Shown here: in pieces, positions 50,569 to 63,120 of the stretch
How positions within the stretch are numbered: the stretch's first letter is position 1
Layout: every line of letters starts with the position of its first letter
Assembly (NCBI RefSeq): GCF_030272615.1
Contig: NC_081414.1
Coordinates: 917,113,509 to 917,177,508, forward strand
From: Cryptomeria japonica
Lineage: Eukaryota > Streptophyta > Pinopsida > Cupressales > Cupressaceae
DNA length: 64,000 nt
Direction of reading: 5' to 3'
The notes under the pieces: generated by a model
Told to the model about the DNA's origin: nothing
Database searches by the model: none
The model's input: only the letters and a program-made list of their open reading frames with translations
Translations under genes and position numbers: made by a program

Positions 50569-52650
50569 ATGATGAAGAAAGAGGGTCCCAAGTTCAACAA
50601 GGATAACTACAAGATCTGGAAAGATAGGATGAAGATCTACATCAAAGATCTTGGTGCATAATATTGGAAGAAAACTGAAACAACATATGTTGCTCCTACT
50701 CCTACTCCCTTCACACCGGATGAACTCAAAGAGCAGCATGATAACATGCAAGCCCTAGAAGCTATTGTAAGTACTTTATCTAATTCATAATATATTGATG
50801 TTCAAGGATTGGAAACTGTAGGTGAGGTTTGGGAATAGTTACAGACAATCTATGGAGGAGATGAGCATGTTCAAAGAGCCAAAGAGGAAATCTTGAGAGG
50901 AAAGTTCAATGACATGAGAATGCTTGAAAGAGAAAATATTGCACAGTATGGTCAGAGAATCAAAGAAGTTGTTGGTGGCATAAAGAGTGCAGGAGGTAAA
51001 ATAGAAGATTATGCTATAGCAAGTAAATTTCTTAGAACTCTTCAACCTCAGTATGCTATAAGAGTATCGGCAATCCAAGAACTTAGATCTATTTCAAAGG
51101 ATAAGGTAAATGTTGATTTATAGATTGGTAAGCCTACAACTTTTGAGTTAAATAGTTTTGACAATAGTGTGACAAAATCTACTGAATCTGCATTTAAAGC
51201 TTCTATTAATGGTTTATCTACTAGAAAAGAAAAAGATATATGTCAAAATCATGAGTGCAGGATAAGTCATGGAAGTAACTGGGGAAATGAAGATAGTGAA
51301 GATCAAGTGATGGAACTTGAGGCACTATTAGCAAAGAGATTTCCAAGAGGCACTGGTAATTATAAAGGAAAGCTACCTTTGAAGTGTTTCTCTTGTAGTA
51401 AAATTGGCCATATTGTTGCTAACTGCCCTACACCGATAAGAAAGATAAGTTTAGAAGATTCAAAGGAAAGGGCAAGAAACATTGTTATGTTGCAGTAGAT
51501 GAAGGTGTAACTAATGAGAAGTCTGAAGATGAAGATGACAATGAAGAAATTGTGTTTGTAGCCATGGAGGAGCTGTCTGATGAAAAGGCACTAGTATCTC
51601 ATACGGAGAATAGTGATGAGTGGATTATAGACAGTGGTTGCTCACACCACATGATCGAAGACAAAAGTAAGTTCAAAACCCTTAATGAATTTGATGGAGG
51701 TGTTGTTAGATTTGGAAATAACTCTCCTTGCATGGTGAAAGATAAAGGTTCAATTTCTGTAAATGGGAAGAGTAATGTATATGATGTATTTTGGGTTGAT
51801 GGTCTTAAGTCTTTTAAGTGTTGGTCAGCTCAATGATAAAGGTTATTTGCTTGAGTTTAAAAGTGGAGTCTGCGGAATTCTGGGAGGTAATGGTGAACTG
51901 ATTGCTATCGAGAAGCAAACTAGAGGTAACTTATTCCATTTGAATAGTAATATTAATAATTATCTAGTTGCAAGAATGGAAGACAGATGGTTGTGGCATA
52001 AAAGATGTTGTCATGTTAATTTTGATAATTTGGTTAAGATAAGCAAGTCAAGTGTTGTAGGAGGATTACCCCAACTTTTCAAACTAGATAGTGTGATATG
52101 CAAAGATTGTCAAATCAGTAAGATGATCTCTATTTCTTTCAAGCACAAGAATTGTATTTATGAGAATGTTTTAGATTTGGTACATACTGATCTCTATGAC
52201 CCTATGAGAACCAAGAGTTATTACGGTGATAGGTATTTCATGATTTTCACCGATGACTATTCTAATATGACATGGGTGACATTTTTGAGAGAGAAATCAG
52301 AAGCATTTAATAAATTTAAATCATTTAAAGCTCTAGTTGAGAAGGAAACCAGTAAGAACTTGAAGTGTTTAAGATCGAAATGACGAGGTGAATTCACATC
52401 TGATGAATTCGTTAAGTATTGTGATGAACATGGTATAAATAGACAGACTTCTTCTCTGAAGACACCACAACATAATGGCATAGCAGAAGGATGAACAGAA
52501 CAATAGTTGAAGCTGCAAGAACCAGGTTATTACAGGGTGATGTATCCAAAAAAAATTGGAGAGAAGTGATCAGTACTGTTGTATACACTTTAAACTAGGT
52601 ACTGGTAAATAGAGGTAACAATAAGACACCTTATGAGCTATGGTATGGAA
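50569..52650 (+). pseudogene. Copia gag-pol fragment, copy B
   Basis: Starts at a double ATG. Gag with an intact knuckle (CFSCSKIGHIVANC), protease motif DSGCSHHM, then integrase: the zinc part WHKRCCHVNFDNL with CKDC, and the core FTDDYS block. Stops occur at several places (for example TAA at 50659, where copy A has CAA), and frameshifts near 51440, 51810 and 52480. It breaks off in the integrase C-terminal region at 52650, exactly where a minus-strand family-C LTR starts. A possible continuation lies at 61303-62096. Confidence 0.85.
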
Positions 52651-54229
52651 TGATAACTCAATGATGAACAATAAGTACCAAACCGATACTGAGAGGGGGG
52701 GAGGGTGAATCGGTACAGGCAAAAAAACCTTTCCCGAACTGGTTTGACTGCAAACACTACAAATATTTGATAGATAGTAACACCGGTCTAAAACAAAGTG
52801 CAACTGGTAGAGCTAAGAATGTCTGTGACAAGCATTAAGCAGTTAATCACTTAGTTTTCCACTCAACTTACTACTACACTTCCATTTCACCTTTATGCAT
52901 GAATAGGTAATCTATCATCAAAAATAAAATAACAGCTAGCTCAACATGATTTACCTTCACACAGAAAATCACTTAAATCATCACATGAAAAATACTACAC
53001 ATGACACACAGATTTTTCATGTGGAAACCCAACTGGGAAAAACCACGATGGGGATGAATACCCACAAGCTTCTTTTGAACTCTTTAGAAGTTCGCTCTGT
53101 TAGGAGCCTAGTCCAGTTAAAGACTGTTACAACAAGTTTTGCTAGGAACCGATCCTGTCAGAGATCACCCAGTTAAGGGATGGCTAAATACCTGGTTAAG
53201 GGTTAAACCCTATTAGAGGTTACCTTGTTAGAGGATTTCAAGAACTCAATGAGTTTGAGTCACCCTGTTAAAGGATTTACAGCAAGCAGATTAAAGCTGC
53301 CCGGTTAAGGGATTTTCCAATTGTTGAAGTGGTTAAAGATCAATAGGTATTACAATGATCTGATAATAGCACTCAATGCCTAATGCAGATCCGCTTAAGT
53401 ACCTTCCTTCTACACACACTATGTAGGAATCAATCCTCATATCTCATTTGGTTTGGCAAGAATCACGTATCTCTTCACTTAGATACACACACACCATTTT
53501 CCAGCAACCTCAACATGAAACACAACATCAACCTTATAGGAAACAGATAGGTCGATAGCATAAACCCTAAACCCTAAACATTTAGGTTAAACAATTCAAG
53601 CGGTTCAATCCTAGCCATTGAACACTTTGCATTTGAATGCAATGGTCTTGAACAGATCTCGAGACATTCTCCATCGCTCGTTCTCCACCGTTTCATGGAA
53701 GCTATAACCCATCACGCGTTCTCCATTGTTTACAGGGACTTCGCACCTTCCTGAGGTAGATAGGATCAGTCTCATTCATGCAAGATCCTTTACACACACA
53801 AGACTGACATGGCACCATGATCTGATTTTTATTTCAACTCTAACTCATCACATGATGTCATCGGTTGAATCACACAGGCTTGGAACACTTCAACCAGAAA
53901 CCCTTAAGCTAAGACTACCAACCGGTAGTCATACCATGTTAAGTCTTCATAGAGAACATTCCATATATCAATTCACATTTCATCATACCAATTCTCTTGG
54001 ACAAACATACCACTTCACCTATTGCTCAATATACTGGTTTATACCACTATACCGGTTCACTTTGCCAACTGTTTAGCTTCAATATTCATGTTCACTTCTT
54101 TGCACACATATCGGTTCACCACATTGTACCGATTCACATTTCAGCATATTTCCGGTTCACTCTCCAACATATTGACATCAATGACAACATAATATCATCA
54201 TGTCAACAGACTTTGCACAAATGCCATCA
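52651..54229 (-). repeat. Family C LTR, left copy (3' LTR)
   Basis: 1,579 bp. On the plus strand it starts TGATAACTCAATG and ends GCCATCA, next to a minus-strand purine tract. The inner end reads TCA where the other copy has ACA. Confidence 0.88.
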
Positions 54230-54243
54230 ATCTCCCCCTTTGG
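54230..54243 (-). other. Polypurine tract of the complete C copy
   Basis: The minus strand reads CCAAAGGGGGAGAT directly before the LTR. Confidence 0.8.
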
Positions 54244-54475
54244 CATTGATGGCAATATACAAAGATCTCTCTTTCTGCATCACATCTTCCCCCCATTGTT
54301 GCAGATATCTTCTCTACTTCACATCTTCTCCCCCTTTAACAACGCCAAAGTGGAGGCACAAGCTATCATGTTCCACCTACATTGCTCCCCCTGAGGAGTA
54401 GCATCCTTCAACACATCAATCCGGAAAAATAAATTTTGGACACTGTAATACCTAACTGATGTGGAGTACATACTT

Positions 54476-57400
54476 TCAGTTTACCTCTTGAAGGGGCAGC
54501 ACCCCTAGTTCACATCTTAAATAGGTAAATGAAGCCTTTGGTAGAGGCTTGGTGAATATATCTGCTTACTGCTCCTTACTAGAAACATGTTCGAGTACAA
54601 CCTCCTTGTTCTGAACCTTTTCCCTCAATAAATGATACTTGAGCTCAAAGTTCTTGGTTCTAGCATGCAAAACCGGATTCTTGGAAATGTTGATTGCACT
54701 TGTATTGTCACAAAATATGCTTACCGGTTCAAATACAGGAACTTTGAAGCCATTCAATGCATGCTTCATCCAAATAGTCTAGGTATAGTTCATAAAGGCT
54801 GCAACATACTCTACTTCTATTTTAGAATAAGAGATACAACTCTTCTTTTTACTCATCCATGAGACCAGTCTACCACTGAGAAAGAATGCACCACCGGTTG
54901 TGCTCTTCTAGTCATCTACATTACCAGCCCAATCAACATCTGTGAACACTTTCAGGTTGAAATCATTATTGTATGTATACCATAACCCATAGTCAATAGT
55001 TCCCTTCAGATATCTAAGAATCCACTTGACTGCTACCAAGTGGGATTCTCTAGGGCTTTGCTGAAACCTAGCGGTAATACCCACTGCATGTGCAATGTCT
55101 GGTCTACTATGCACTACATAATACAACTTACCAATCATTGATCAGTAGTCCTTCTCATTTACCACCACTGAATCATCTTCTTTTGATAGCTTACAACCGG
55201 TCACCATTGGTGTACCAACCGGTTTACTATCTTCCATGCCAAAGGTCTTCAACACCTCTTTAACATACTTGGACTGAGTAATAAAGATTCCATCTTTCAT
55301 TTGTTGAATCTGTAGTCCAATGAAGAACTTAATCTCCCCTATGAGTGACATTTCAAACTCCTTTTTCATCTCATCAACAAATTCATGACTCATCTGGTCA
55401 TCACCTCCAAAGATGATGTCATCAATAAATACTTCACAGATCAGAATCTGATCTCCTTCTGATGTCAAGTAGATATTTCTATCTTCACTTGTTCTTTCAA
55501 ATCCAATCTTCAGTAGATGTGAGTGCAATCGTTCATGCCATGCTCTAGGTGCCTGCTTTAGTCCATACAGGGCTTTATGTAGCCTACACACCATGTCACT
55601 CTCTTTTGATAGGGCAAACCCATCTGGTTGCTCTATATACACCTCCTCTTCAAGTATTTTGTTTAGGAATGCAGATTTTACATCCATTTGGTATACCTTG
55701 AATCCTTTAAAAGCTGCATATGCAAGAAGCATACGAACTCCTTCCAATCTGGCTACTGGGGCAAAGGTTTCTCCATAGTCTTCTCCTTCTTCTTGAGCAT
55801 ATCCTTTACATACTAGTCTGGATTTGTTCCTTACCATTGTGCCATCCTCATTCTGCTTGTTTCTAAAAACCCATTTGGTACCAATGACATTTTTATGCTC
55901 CGGTCTGGGTACCAAAGACCATGTACCATTCTTCTCTATTAGGTCAAGTTCCTCCTCCATTGCCTTGATCCAGTCTTCATCTTTATGTGCCTCTTTGAAT
56001 GATTTAGGATCAAATTCAGAGATCATACAAGAATTTTCTCTAACCTTTCTTCTTGTAAGGATTCCTGCATCCTTATCTCCTATGATCTACTTTGGATCAT
56101 GATTCAGTTTGACATATCGAGGAATGCTCTTGACTGATTCCTCCTGCCTTTCTTCTTCATCCTCATCTTCATCAGCATCAGTATCTACCGGTGTGGGGAA
56201 ATTATTATTGGTACTTGGCTGATTAGCAACCGGTTCCCAGAAGGTTACTACCAGTTCATTTCTTACTTGCTTACTACCAGTTTCCTCAAGTTTTCCAAAG
56301 TTTTCATCAACTCTAACATTGATGCTTTCAACAATTCTCTGAGTCCTATTGTTGAAATATTTGAGAGCTTTGCTCTTGGTGGAATATCCTAGGAATATTC
56401 CTTCATCACATTTTGCATCGAACTTGCTCTAATGTTTACTCCTCTTGATATAACATTTGCTACCAAACATTCTAAAGTAGCTTACCAATGGTGTCTTACC
56501 GGTCCAATACTCATAAGGAGTCTTATCCTTTCCTTTCTTGATGAGTACCTGATTCATTGTGTATACTGCAGTGCTCACTGCTTCTCTCCAAAAGGTGTGA
56601 GAAACTTTTCCTTGGATCAACATGGTTCTAGCTGCTTCAACCACAATTCGGTTGTTTCTCTCTGCTAAGCCATTCTGTTGTGGAGTCCGGGGGGCAGACA
56701 GTTGCTTCTTGATGTCGTTCTCTTCACAATATTTGTTGAATTCATCTAAGGTGAACTCTCCTCCTTGATCAGTTCTAAGGCATTTGATTCTTCTACCACT
56801 TTCCTTTTCTACCAATGCTCTGAAAGCTTTGAATTTTCCAAAAGCTTCAGACTTATCTTTCAAGAATGTGACCGACATCATTCTTGAGCAATCATCATTC
56901 AGAATCATAAAATACCTATCTCCCTGCACACTCCTAGTTTTCATAGGACCACACAAATCAATATGCGCAAGATCAAGTAAATTGTCTCCTTGAAAGATTT
57001 ACCTTTGAAAGTTGAGGAAGACATTTTCCCCAGTTGACATTCTCTGCATAAAGGATTTTCTGGTTTTCTCAGCATCAGCAATCCTTTGACTGCCTTGGTC
57101 TTACTGGCCCTTGCAATGTTATCAAAGTTTATATGGTAGAGTCTCCTATGCCATATCCAGCTATCATCAAATTTAGCCATAAGACATGTACTTACATTTG
57201 CATCCAGCTGAAATAAGTTACCTTTGGTCTGCTTACTGGTGGCCATCAATTCACCATTCTTTCCTTTGATTTTGCACACTCCATTTTTGGATTCCAGAAT
57301 AAGTCCACTATCATTCAGCTGGCAACACTCAATAGATTGTGTCTGAGACCTTCCACCCAATACACATTGTCAGCACTACTCTTTCCATTTAGAGAGATGG

Positions 57401-58565
57401 ACCCTCTTCCTTTAACCATACATGGTGCATCATTACCAAAACAAACCACACCACCATCATATTCTTCCAAAGATAGAAACTTGCTCTGGTCACCAGTCAT
57501 ATGGTGATAACATCCACTATCAATAATCCACTCATTGGAATTATCAAAGCGGGAGACAAGAGCCTTCTTGTTTGACACATCTTCCTTTACTACAACAAAC
57601 ACAATATCTTCATTCTCTTCATCTTCTGATTCCTCATCTGTGACACCTTCATCAACTACAACAAAACAGTTTCTTCTGTTTCCTCCTTTGAATTTCTTGA
57701 ACCTCTCTAGTTTGTCCTTGTTGTCACCATTAGGATAGTTTATAGCAATATGTCCTATCCGATTACAAGAAAATCATTTCAAAGGGAGCTTACCTCTATA
57801 TTTACCGGTTCCTTTGGGAAGTTTCCTAGCAAAAAGAGCTTCAAAATCCATCAAGATCTCCTCATCATCCACTTCTCTGCTCTATCTTGGTTCACCACTG
57901 GTGCACGCTTCTTTTCCTTTTCTGGATAGTACAATAGAAGCTTTAAAGGTTGATTCAGTCTTTTGAACACTGCCATGAAAACTATTTAGCTCATAGGCTA
58001 TCAATTTTCCAATGATGGAGTCTAGGGATACCTTAGTCTTGTCTATTGATCTCAACTCTTGAATAGAAGCAACCCTTATTGCATAGACTGGTAATAAGGA
58101 TCTCAAAAATTTGCTTACCACAGTGGAATCTTCCATTTTACCACTTGCACTCTTGATATCTCCAACAATAGTTTTGATTCTTATTCCATACTGTTGAATG
58201 GCCTCACCTTCAACCATCCTCATGTCTTCAAACTTCCCTCGAAGGCTTTCTTCCTTATCTTGTTTTACATGCTCATCACCACCATAGATACTCTCAAGAG
58301 TGTCCCATACTTCTTTGGGATTATCTTTATCCTGGACATCAATAAACTCAATGTCAGATAAGTTGTTGATTAGGGCTTCCATGACTTGCGCATTCTCCTG
58401 TATTTCTCTCTTTTGATCATCAGTGAGAGTACCGGTAGGAATAACAAAAGCATTCTCAACATAGCTCCAGTGTTGAGCACCCATGCTTCTGATGTAAATC
58501 TTCATTCTGTCCTTCCATATTTTGAAGTTGTCTCTATTGAACTTTGGACCTTCTCTCTTCATCAT
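54476..58565 (-). pseudogene. Copia gag-pol, complete C copy
   Basis: Starts at ATG 58565. Order: Gag (UBN2-like, KEGPKFNRDNFKIWKDRM), a knuckle damaged at both ends (first Cys is a stop, last is Tyr), protease DSGCYHHMTG, integrase zinc part WHRRLYHINFDN with CRECQ, integrase core (NDDCSR, RTDQGGEF, LAERNNR), then RT with [15 protein letters not shown] and the catalytic FIDDIIFGG, and RNase H (DVDWAGN, CDNTSAINI). Frameshifts lie near 57320 and 56990. Stops include 57881, 57773, 56428, 56090, 55141, 54910, 54781, 54568 and 54478. About 1,300 codons is normal for copia. The RT part (56026-55142) is still open. Confidence 0.9.
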
Positions 58566-58617
58566 TACAATAGGATCCTCAAGCAGTTAAGCTTATAACA
58601 CAGAGGACCTGGAGGAT

Positions 58618-58629
58618 GCTCTGATACCA
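58618..58629 (-). other. Primer binding site, family C
   Basis: The minus strand reads TGGTATCAGAGC, two bases after the LTR end. Confidence 0.9.
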
Positions 58630-58631
58630 AT

Positions 58632-60187
58632 TGATAACTCAATGATGAACAATAAGTACCAAACTGGTACTGAGAGGGGGGGGTGAATCAGTACAGACAC
58701 AAAAACCTTTCCTGAACTGGTTTGACTGCAAATACTACAAATGTCTGACAAACAATAACACCAGTCTAAAACAGAGTGCAATCGGTAAAGCTAAGAATGA
58801 GTGTGACAAGCATTAACTGGTTAATCACTTAGCTTTCCACTCAAATTACTACTACACTTCCATTTCACCTTTATGTATAAATAGGTAATCTATCATCAGA
58901 AATAAAATAACAGCTAGCTCAACATGATTTACCTTCAGACACAAATCACTTAAATCATCACATGAAAAATACTACACATGACACACAGATTTTTCACGTG
59001 GAAACCCAACTAGGAAAAATTATGGTGGGGATGAATACCCACAAGCTGCTTTTGAACTCTTTAGAAGTCTGCTCTATTAGGAGCCTAGTCCGGTTAAAGA
59101 CTATTATAACAAGTTCTACTAGGAATCGATCCTATCAGAGATCATCCGGTTAAGGGATGGCTAAATACCTAGTTAAGGGTTAAACCCTATTAGAGGTTAC
59201 CTTGTTAGAGGATTTTAAGAACTCAATGAGTTTGAGTCACCCTGTTAAAGGATTTACAGCAAGCTGATTAAAGCTACCCAGTTAAGGGATTTTCCAACTA
59301 TTGAAGTGGTTAAAGATCAACAGGTATTACAATGATCTGATAATAGCACTCAACGCCTAATGCAAATCCGCTTAAGTACCTTCCTTCTGCACACACACTA
59401 TGCAGGAATTAATCCTCTTATCTCATCTGGTCTGGCAAGAATCACGTATCTCTACACTTGGACACCATTTGCCAGCAACCTCAGCATGAAACACAACATC
59501 GACCTTATAGGAAATAGATAGGTCGGTAGCATAAACCGTAAACACTAAACATTTAGGTTAAACAATTCAATCAGTCCAATCCTGGCCATTGAACACTTTG
59601 CATTTGAATGCAATGGTCTTGAACAGATCTTGAGACATTCTCCATTGCTAATTATCCATCATTTCATGGAAGCTATAACCCATCACGCGTTCTCCACCGT
59701 TTATAGGGACTTCACACATTCCCGAGGTAGATAGGATCAGTCTCCTTCATGCAAGATCCTTTACGCACACAAGACTGACATGGCACCATGATCTAATTTT
59801 TATTTCAACTCTAACTCATCACACGATGTCATCGGTTGAATCACACAAGCTTGGAACACTTCAACCAGAAACCCTTAAGCTAAGAATACTAACCAGTAGT
59901 CATACCATGTTAAGTCTTCATAGAGAACATTCCATATGTCGGTTCACATTTCATCATACCGGTTCTCTTGGACAAACATACCACTTCACCTATTGCTCAA
60001 TATACCGGTTTATACCACTATACCAGTTCACTTTGCCAACTGTTTAGCTTCAATATTCATGTTCACTTCTTTGCACATACATTGTATCGGTTCACATTTC
60101 AGTATATTGTCGGTTCACTCTCCAACATATTGACATCAATGACAACATAATATCATCATGTCAACAGACTCTGCACAAATGCCAACA
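58632..60187 (-). repeat. Family C LTR, right copy (5' LTR of the complete copy)
   Basis: 1,556 bp, plus-strand ends TGATAACTC and GCCAACA. It serves as 5' LTR of the complete copy and 3' LTR of the truncated one. Confidence 0.88.
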
Positions 60188-60201
60188 ATCTCCCCCTTTG
60201 G
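60188..60201 (-). other. Polypurine tract of the truncated C copy
   Basis: The minus strand reads CCAAAGGGGGAGAT before the LTR at 60187. Confidence 0.8.
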
Positions 60202-60375
60202 CATTGATGGCAATATACAAAGATCTCTCTTTCTACATCACATCTTCTCCCCATTGTTGCAGATATCTTCTTCACTTCACATCTTCCCCCCCTTTGACAA
60301 AATGCCAAAGTGGAGGCACAAGCTATCATGTTCCACCTATACTGCTCCCCCTGAGGAGTAGCATCCTTCAACACA

Positions 60376-61302
60376 TCAATCCGGAAAAAAAAAAATTGGA
60401 CACTGCAATACCTGACTGATGTGGAGTACATACTTTCGGTTTACCTCTTGAAGGGGCAACACCCCTAGTTCACATCTTAAATAGGTAAATGAAGCCTTTG
60501 GTAGAGGCTTGGTGAGTATATCTGCTAACTGCTCCTTACTGGAAACATGTTCTAGTACAACCTCCTTGTTCTGAACCTTTTCCCTCAATAAATGATACTT
60601 GAGCTCAAAGTGCTTGGTTCTAGCATGCAAAACCGGATTCTTGGAAATGTTGATTGCACTTGTATTGTCACAAAATATGCTTACCAGTTCAGACATAGGA
60701 AATTTGAAGCCATTCAATACATGCTTCATCCAAATAGTCTGGGTACAATTCATAAAGGCTGCAACATACTCCGCTTCCGCTGTAGACTGAGAGATACAAC
60801 TCTGCTTTTTACTCATCCATGAGACCAGTCTACCACTGAGAAAGTATGCACCACCGGTTGTGCTCTTCTGGTCATCTACATTACCAGCCCAATCAACATC
60901 TGTGAACACTTTTAGGTTGAAATCATTATTGTATGTATACCATAACCCATAGTCAATAGTTCCCTTCAGATATCTAAGAATCCACTTGACTGCTACCAAG
61001 TGGGATTCTCTAGGGCTTTGCTGAAACCTAGCAGTAATACCCACTGCATGTGCAATGTCTGATCTACTATGCACCACATAATGCAACTTACCAATCATTG
61101 ATCGGTAATCCTTCTCATTTACCACCGTTGAATCATCTTCTTTTGATAGCTTACAACTGGTCACCATTGGTGTACCAACCGGTTTACTATCTTCCATGCC
61201 AAAGGTCTTCAACACCTCTTTGACATACTTGGACTGAGTAATAAAGATTCCATCTTTCATTTGTTGAATCTACAGTCTAATGAAGAACTTAATCTCCCCT
61301 AT
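60376..61302 (-). pseudogene. RT end and RNase H, truncated C copy
   Basis: The minus strand is open from about 61260 to 60376. It encodes the RT C-terminal part ([35 protein letters not shown]) and a complete-looking RNase H (DVDWAGN, STAEAEYVAA, CDNTSAINI). It is better preserved than the sister copy: Arg, Gln, Gln and Leu codons here are stops there. It is cut at 61302 inside the GEIKFF block, with an in-frame stop just before. The true stop of the family is unclear, since the frame here runs on to 60376. Confidence 0.85.
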
Positions 61303-62096
61303 TTGTTGCATATAAAGGATTCAAAGTTTATCAAATGGATGTCAAATCAACCTTTCTAAATGGAATTCTACAAGAAGTATACATTGAACAACCAGAAGGA
61401 TTTTGTTTAACCGATGATAAGGACATGGTGTGTAAATTGCATAAAGCAGTATATAGTCTAAAGCAGGCACGGAGAGCATGGTAAGAGAGATTACATGCAC
61501 ATTTGATCAAAATTGGATTCCAACGTACCAGTGAGGACAACAACATTTATTTGAAGATTGATGGAGACAAGATGCTGATAGGAGAAGTGTTTGTTGATGA
61601 CATAATTTTTGGCGGAAATGATGATATGTGTATGGACTTTTCTGATATAATGAAAAAGGAATTTGAAATGTCTCTAATCGGTGAAATTAAGTTCTTTATT
61701 GCCTTACAGTCTCAACAATTGGATGGTGGTATTTTTATTTGTCAGACCAAGTATATCAAAGAGGTGTTGAAGACTTTCGGCATGGAAGACTGCCAAATCG
61801 GTAGGAACACCGATGGTGACAGGCTGCAAGTTGTCAAAGGAAGACGATTCCCCTATTTTTAGTGAAAAAGATTATAGATCTATGCTTGGCAAGCTACACT
61901 ATGTTGTCCATAGCAGACTGGACATTTCTCATGTTGTTGGATTAGTGGCTAGATTTCAAAAAGAGCCTAAGGTGAGTCACATGGTGGCTGTGAAGAGAAA
62001 TTTTCGATATCTCAAAGGCATAGTAGACTATGGTTTATGGTATCCCTATAAAGTATATTTTACTTTGGATGTCTCTACTGATGTTGATTGGGCAGG
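61303..62096 (+). pseudogene. Copia RT and RNase H fragment, plus strand
   Basis: Begins abruptly at [15 protein letters not shown] and continues through [15 protein letters not shown], a TAA, the catalytic FVDDIIFGGND, GEIKFFIALQ and, after a frameshift near 61790, [13 protein letters not shown] and YRSMLGKLHYVVHSR, ending at DVDWAG. It is head-to-head with the minus-strand copy. Orientation and degree of decay fit it being the rest of copy B (49120-52650). However, the segment between integrase and RT, about 350 codons, is missing from both sides. The next element's TGTTAG starts at 62097. Confidence 0.8.
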
Positions 62097-63120
62097 TGTT
62101 AGTCCCCCCTACAATTTTCCCTTTTGATGTTCACACTTGTGGGTTGCCTTATTGTGCCTTTAGTTCCGTCGGGATTTTTGTTCTCCTTCATACTTGAACC
62201 GTTGAACTCTTTCTAAAAGTTCAATAGGTTCAAGGTTCAAAGCGTGTTTAAGTCATTAGTGGTTTTTGTCTTCATGAGAGCAAGCATGTTTTTGTTTTAC
62301 ATCTTGAGTTTTGAACCCATGAACCTTAATTGGTTCAAGGTTCAAAATGTCTTTTGTGAGTCGTGGCATTGTATTGTTGTATAACGAGCACGTGTCTATA
62401 TGTTTTAAGTTAGTTTCCGACCTTGAATTCTGACCTTGAACTTTGAACCAAATCTCAAGCAGTTCAAATGGGTTAAGGCTTCTGCTTAATAATCATTGTT
62501 GACGCTCGTTTCCGATATTGTTGTACACCACTCACTCATTGATGTACTTCCTAAATGAACTTGAACGTTGAACTTTTGGTCAAATAGTTCAAGGTTCATG
62601 AGTTCACTTCAAAACTAACTCTAAGGCTTTTTGATGATAATGAAAGTGGCGCAGCAAGAAGGAATATTCCCTCATTCAGCAATTTAAAATTCAAAATATG
62701 GAAAGTAATCATGAGTGCATCAACTACTTGTGCAGAAGTGATGGATAATTAAGAAGGTGTCAGATTTTAGTCATTTCACTGTTACTTCGCACACTTGAGT
62801 AAATCGTTATGAAGCATGTGTGGCCTTATAGATATTTTCACATCTGATTAAAAAGAGGGTATGAATTTATTTCCATAGTTTGTAAGGGTTACAGCTGCCA
62901 TACTTGAGCAAATTGGAGGCGCCGAAGGTAAAACCAGCTCTGATTTCTTGAGGAAGTTTCCAGTTTTCATGGTGGTAATGGGTAAGTTCAGATGACTCCT
63001 CCTAAGTTGCGTTTCTTTAAGTTCTGAATATTTATTAGTATAGGAAGAAAATCTCTAAATTGTTGGAGTAGAATTCTGCCTTGTTTTAGAATATCTTGGT
63101 TAGAAGTATAGATAGGCAAT
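62097..63120 (+). mobile_element. 5' part of another LTR element (LTR and leader)
   Basis: TGTTAGTCCCCCC interrupts an RNase H coding region, which marks an LTR start. The next 700 bp are full of GGTTCAAGGTTC and TTGAACC words. The LTR end was not fixed; TTGGAGGCGCCGAAGG near 62914 is a weak primer-site candidate. A possible short exon lies at 62895-62981 (TTACAG acceptor, G|GTAAGT donor). Confidence 0.5.

Larger units (their letters stand above)
52651..61302 (-). mobile_element. Copia family C array: LTR, gag-pol, LTR, partial pol
   Basis: On the minus strand the order is a truncated pol (61302-60188), LTR (60187-58632), full internal region (58631-54230) and LTR (54229-52651). The middle LTR has an internal region on both sides: primer site on its left, purine tract on its right. 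This pattern comes from unequal recombination between copies or a tandem insertion. The left end touches copy B of family A. The right end is broken at 61302 without an LTR, so no target duplication can be tested. Confidence 0.85.
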
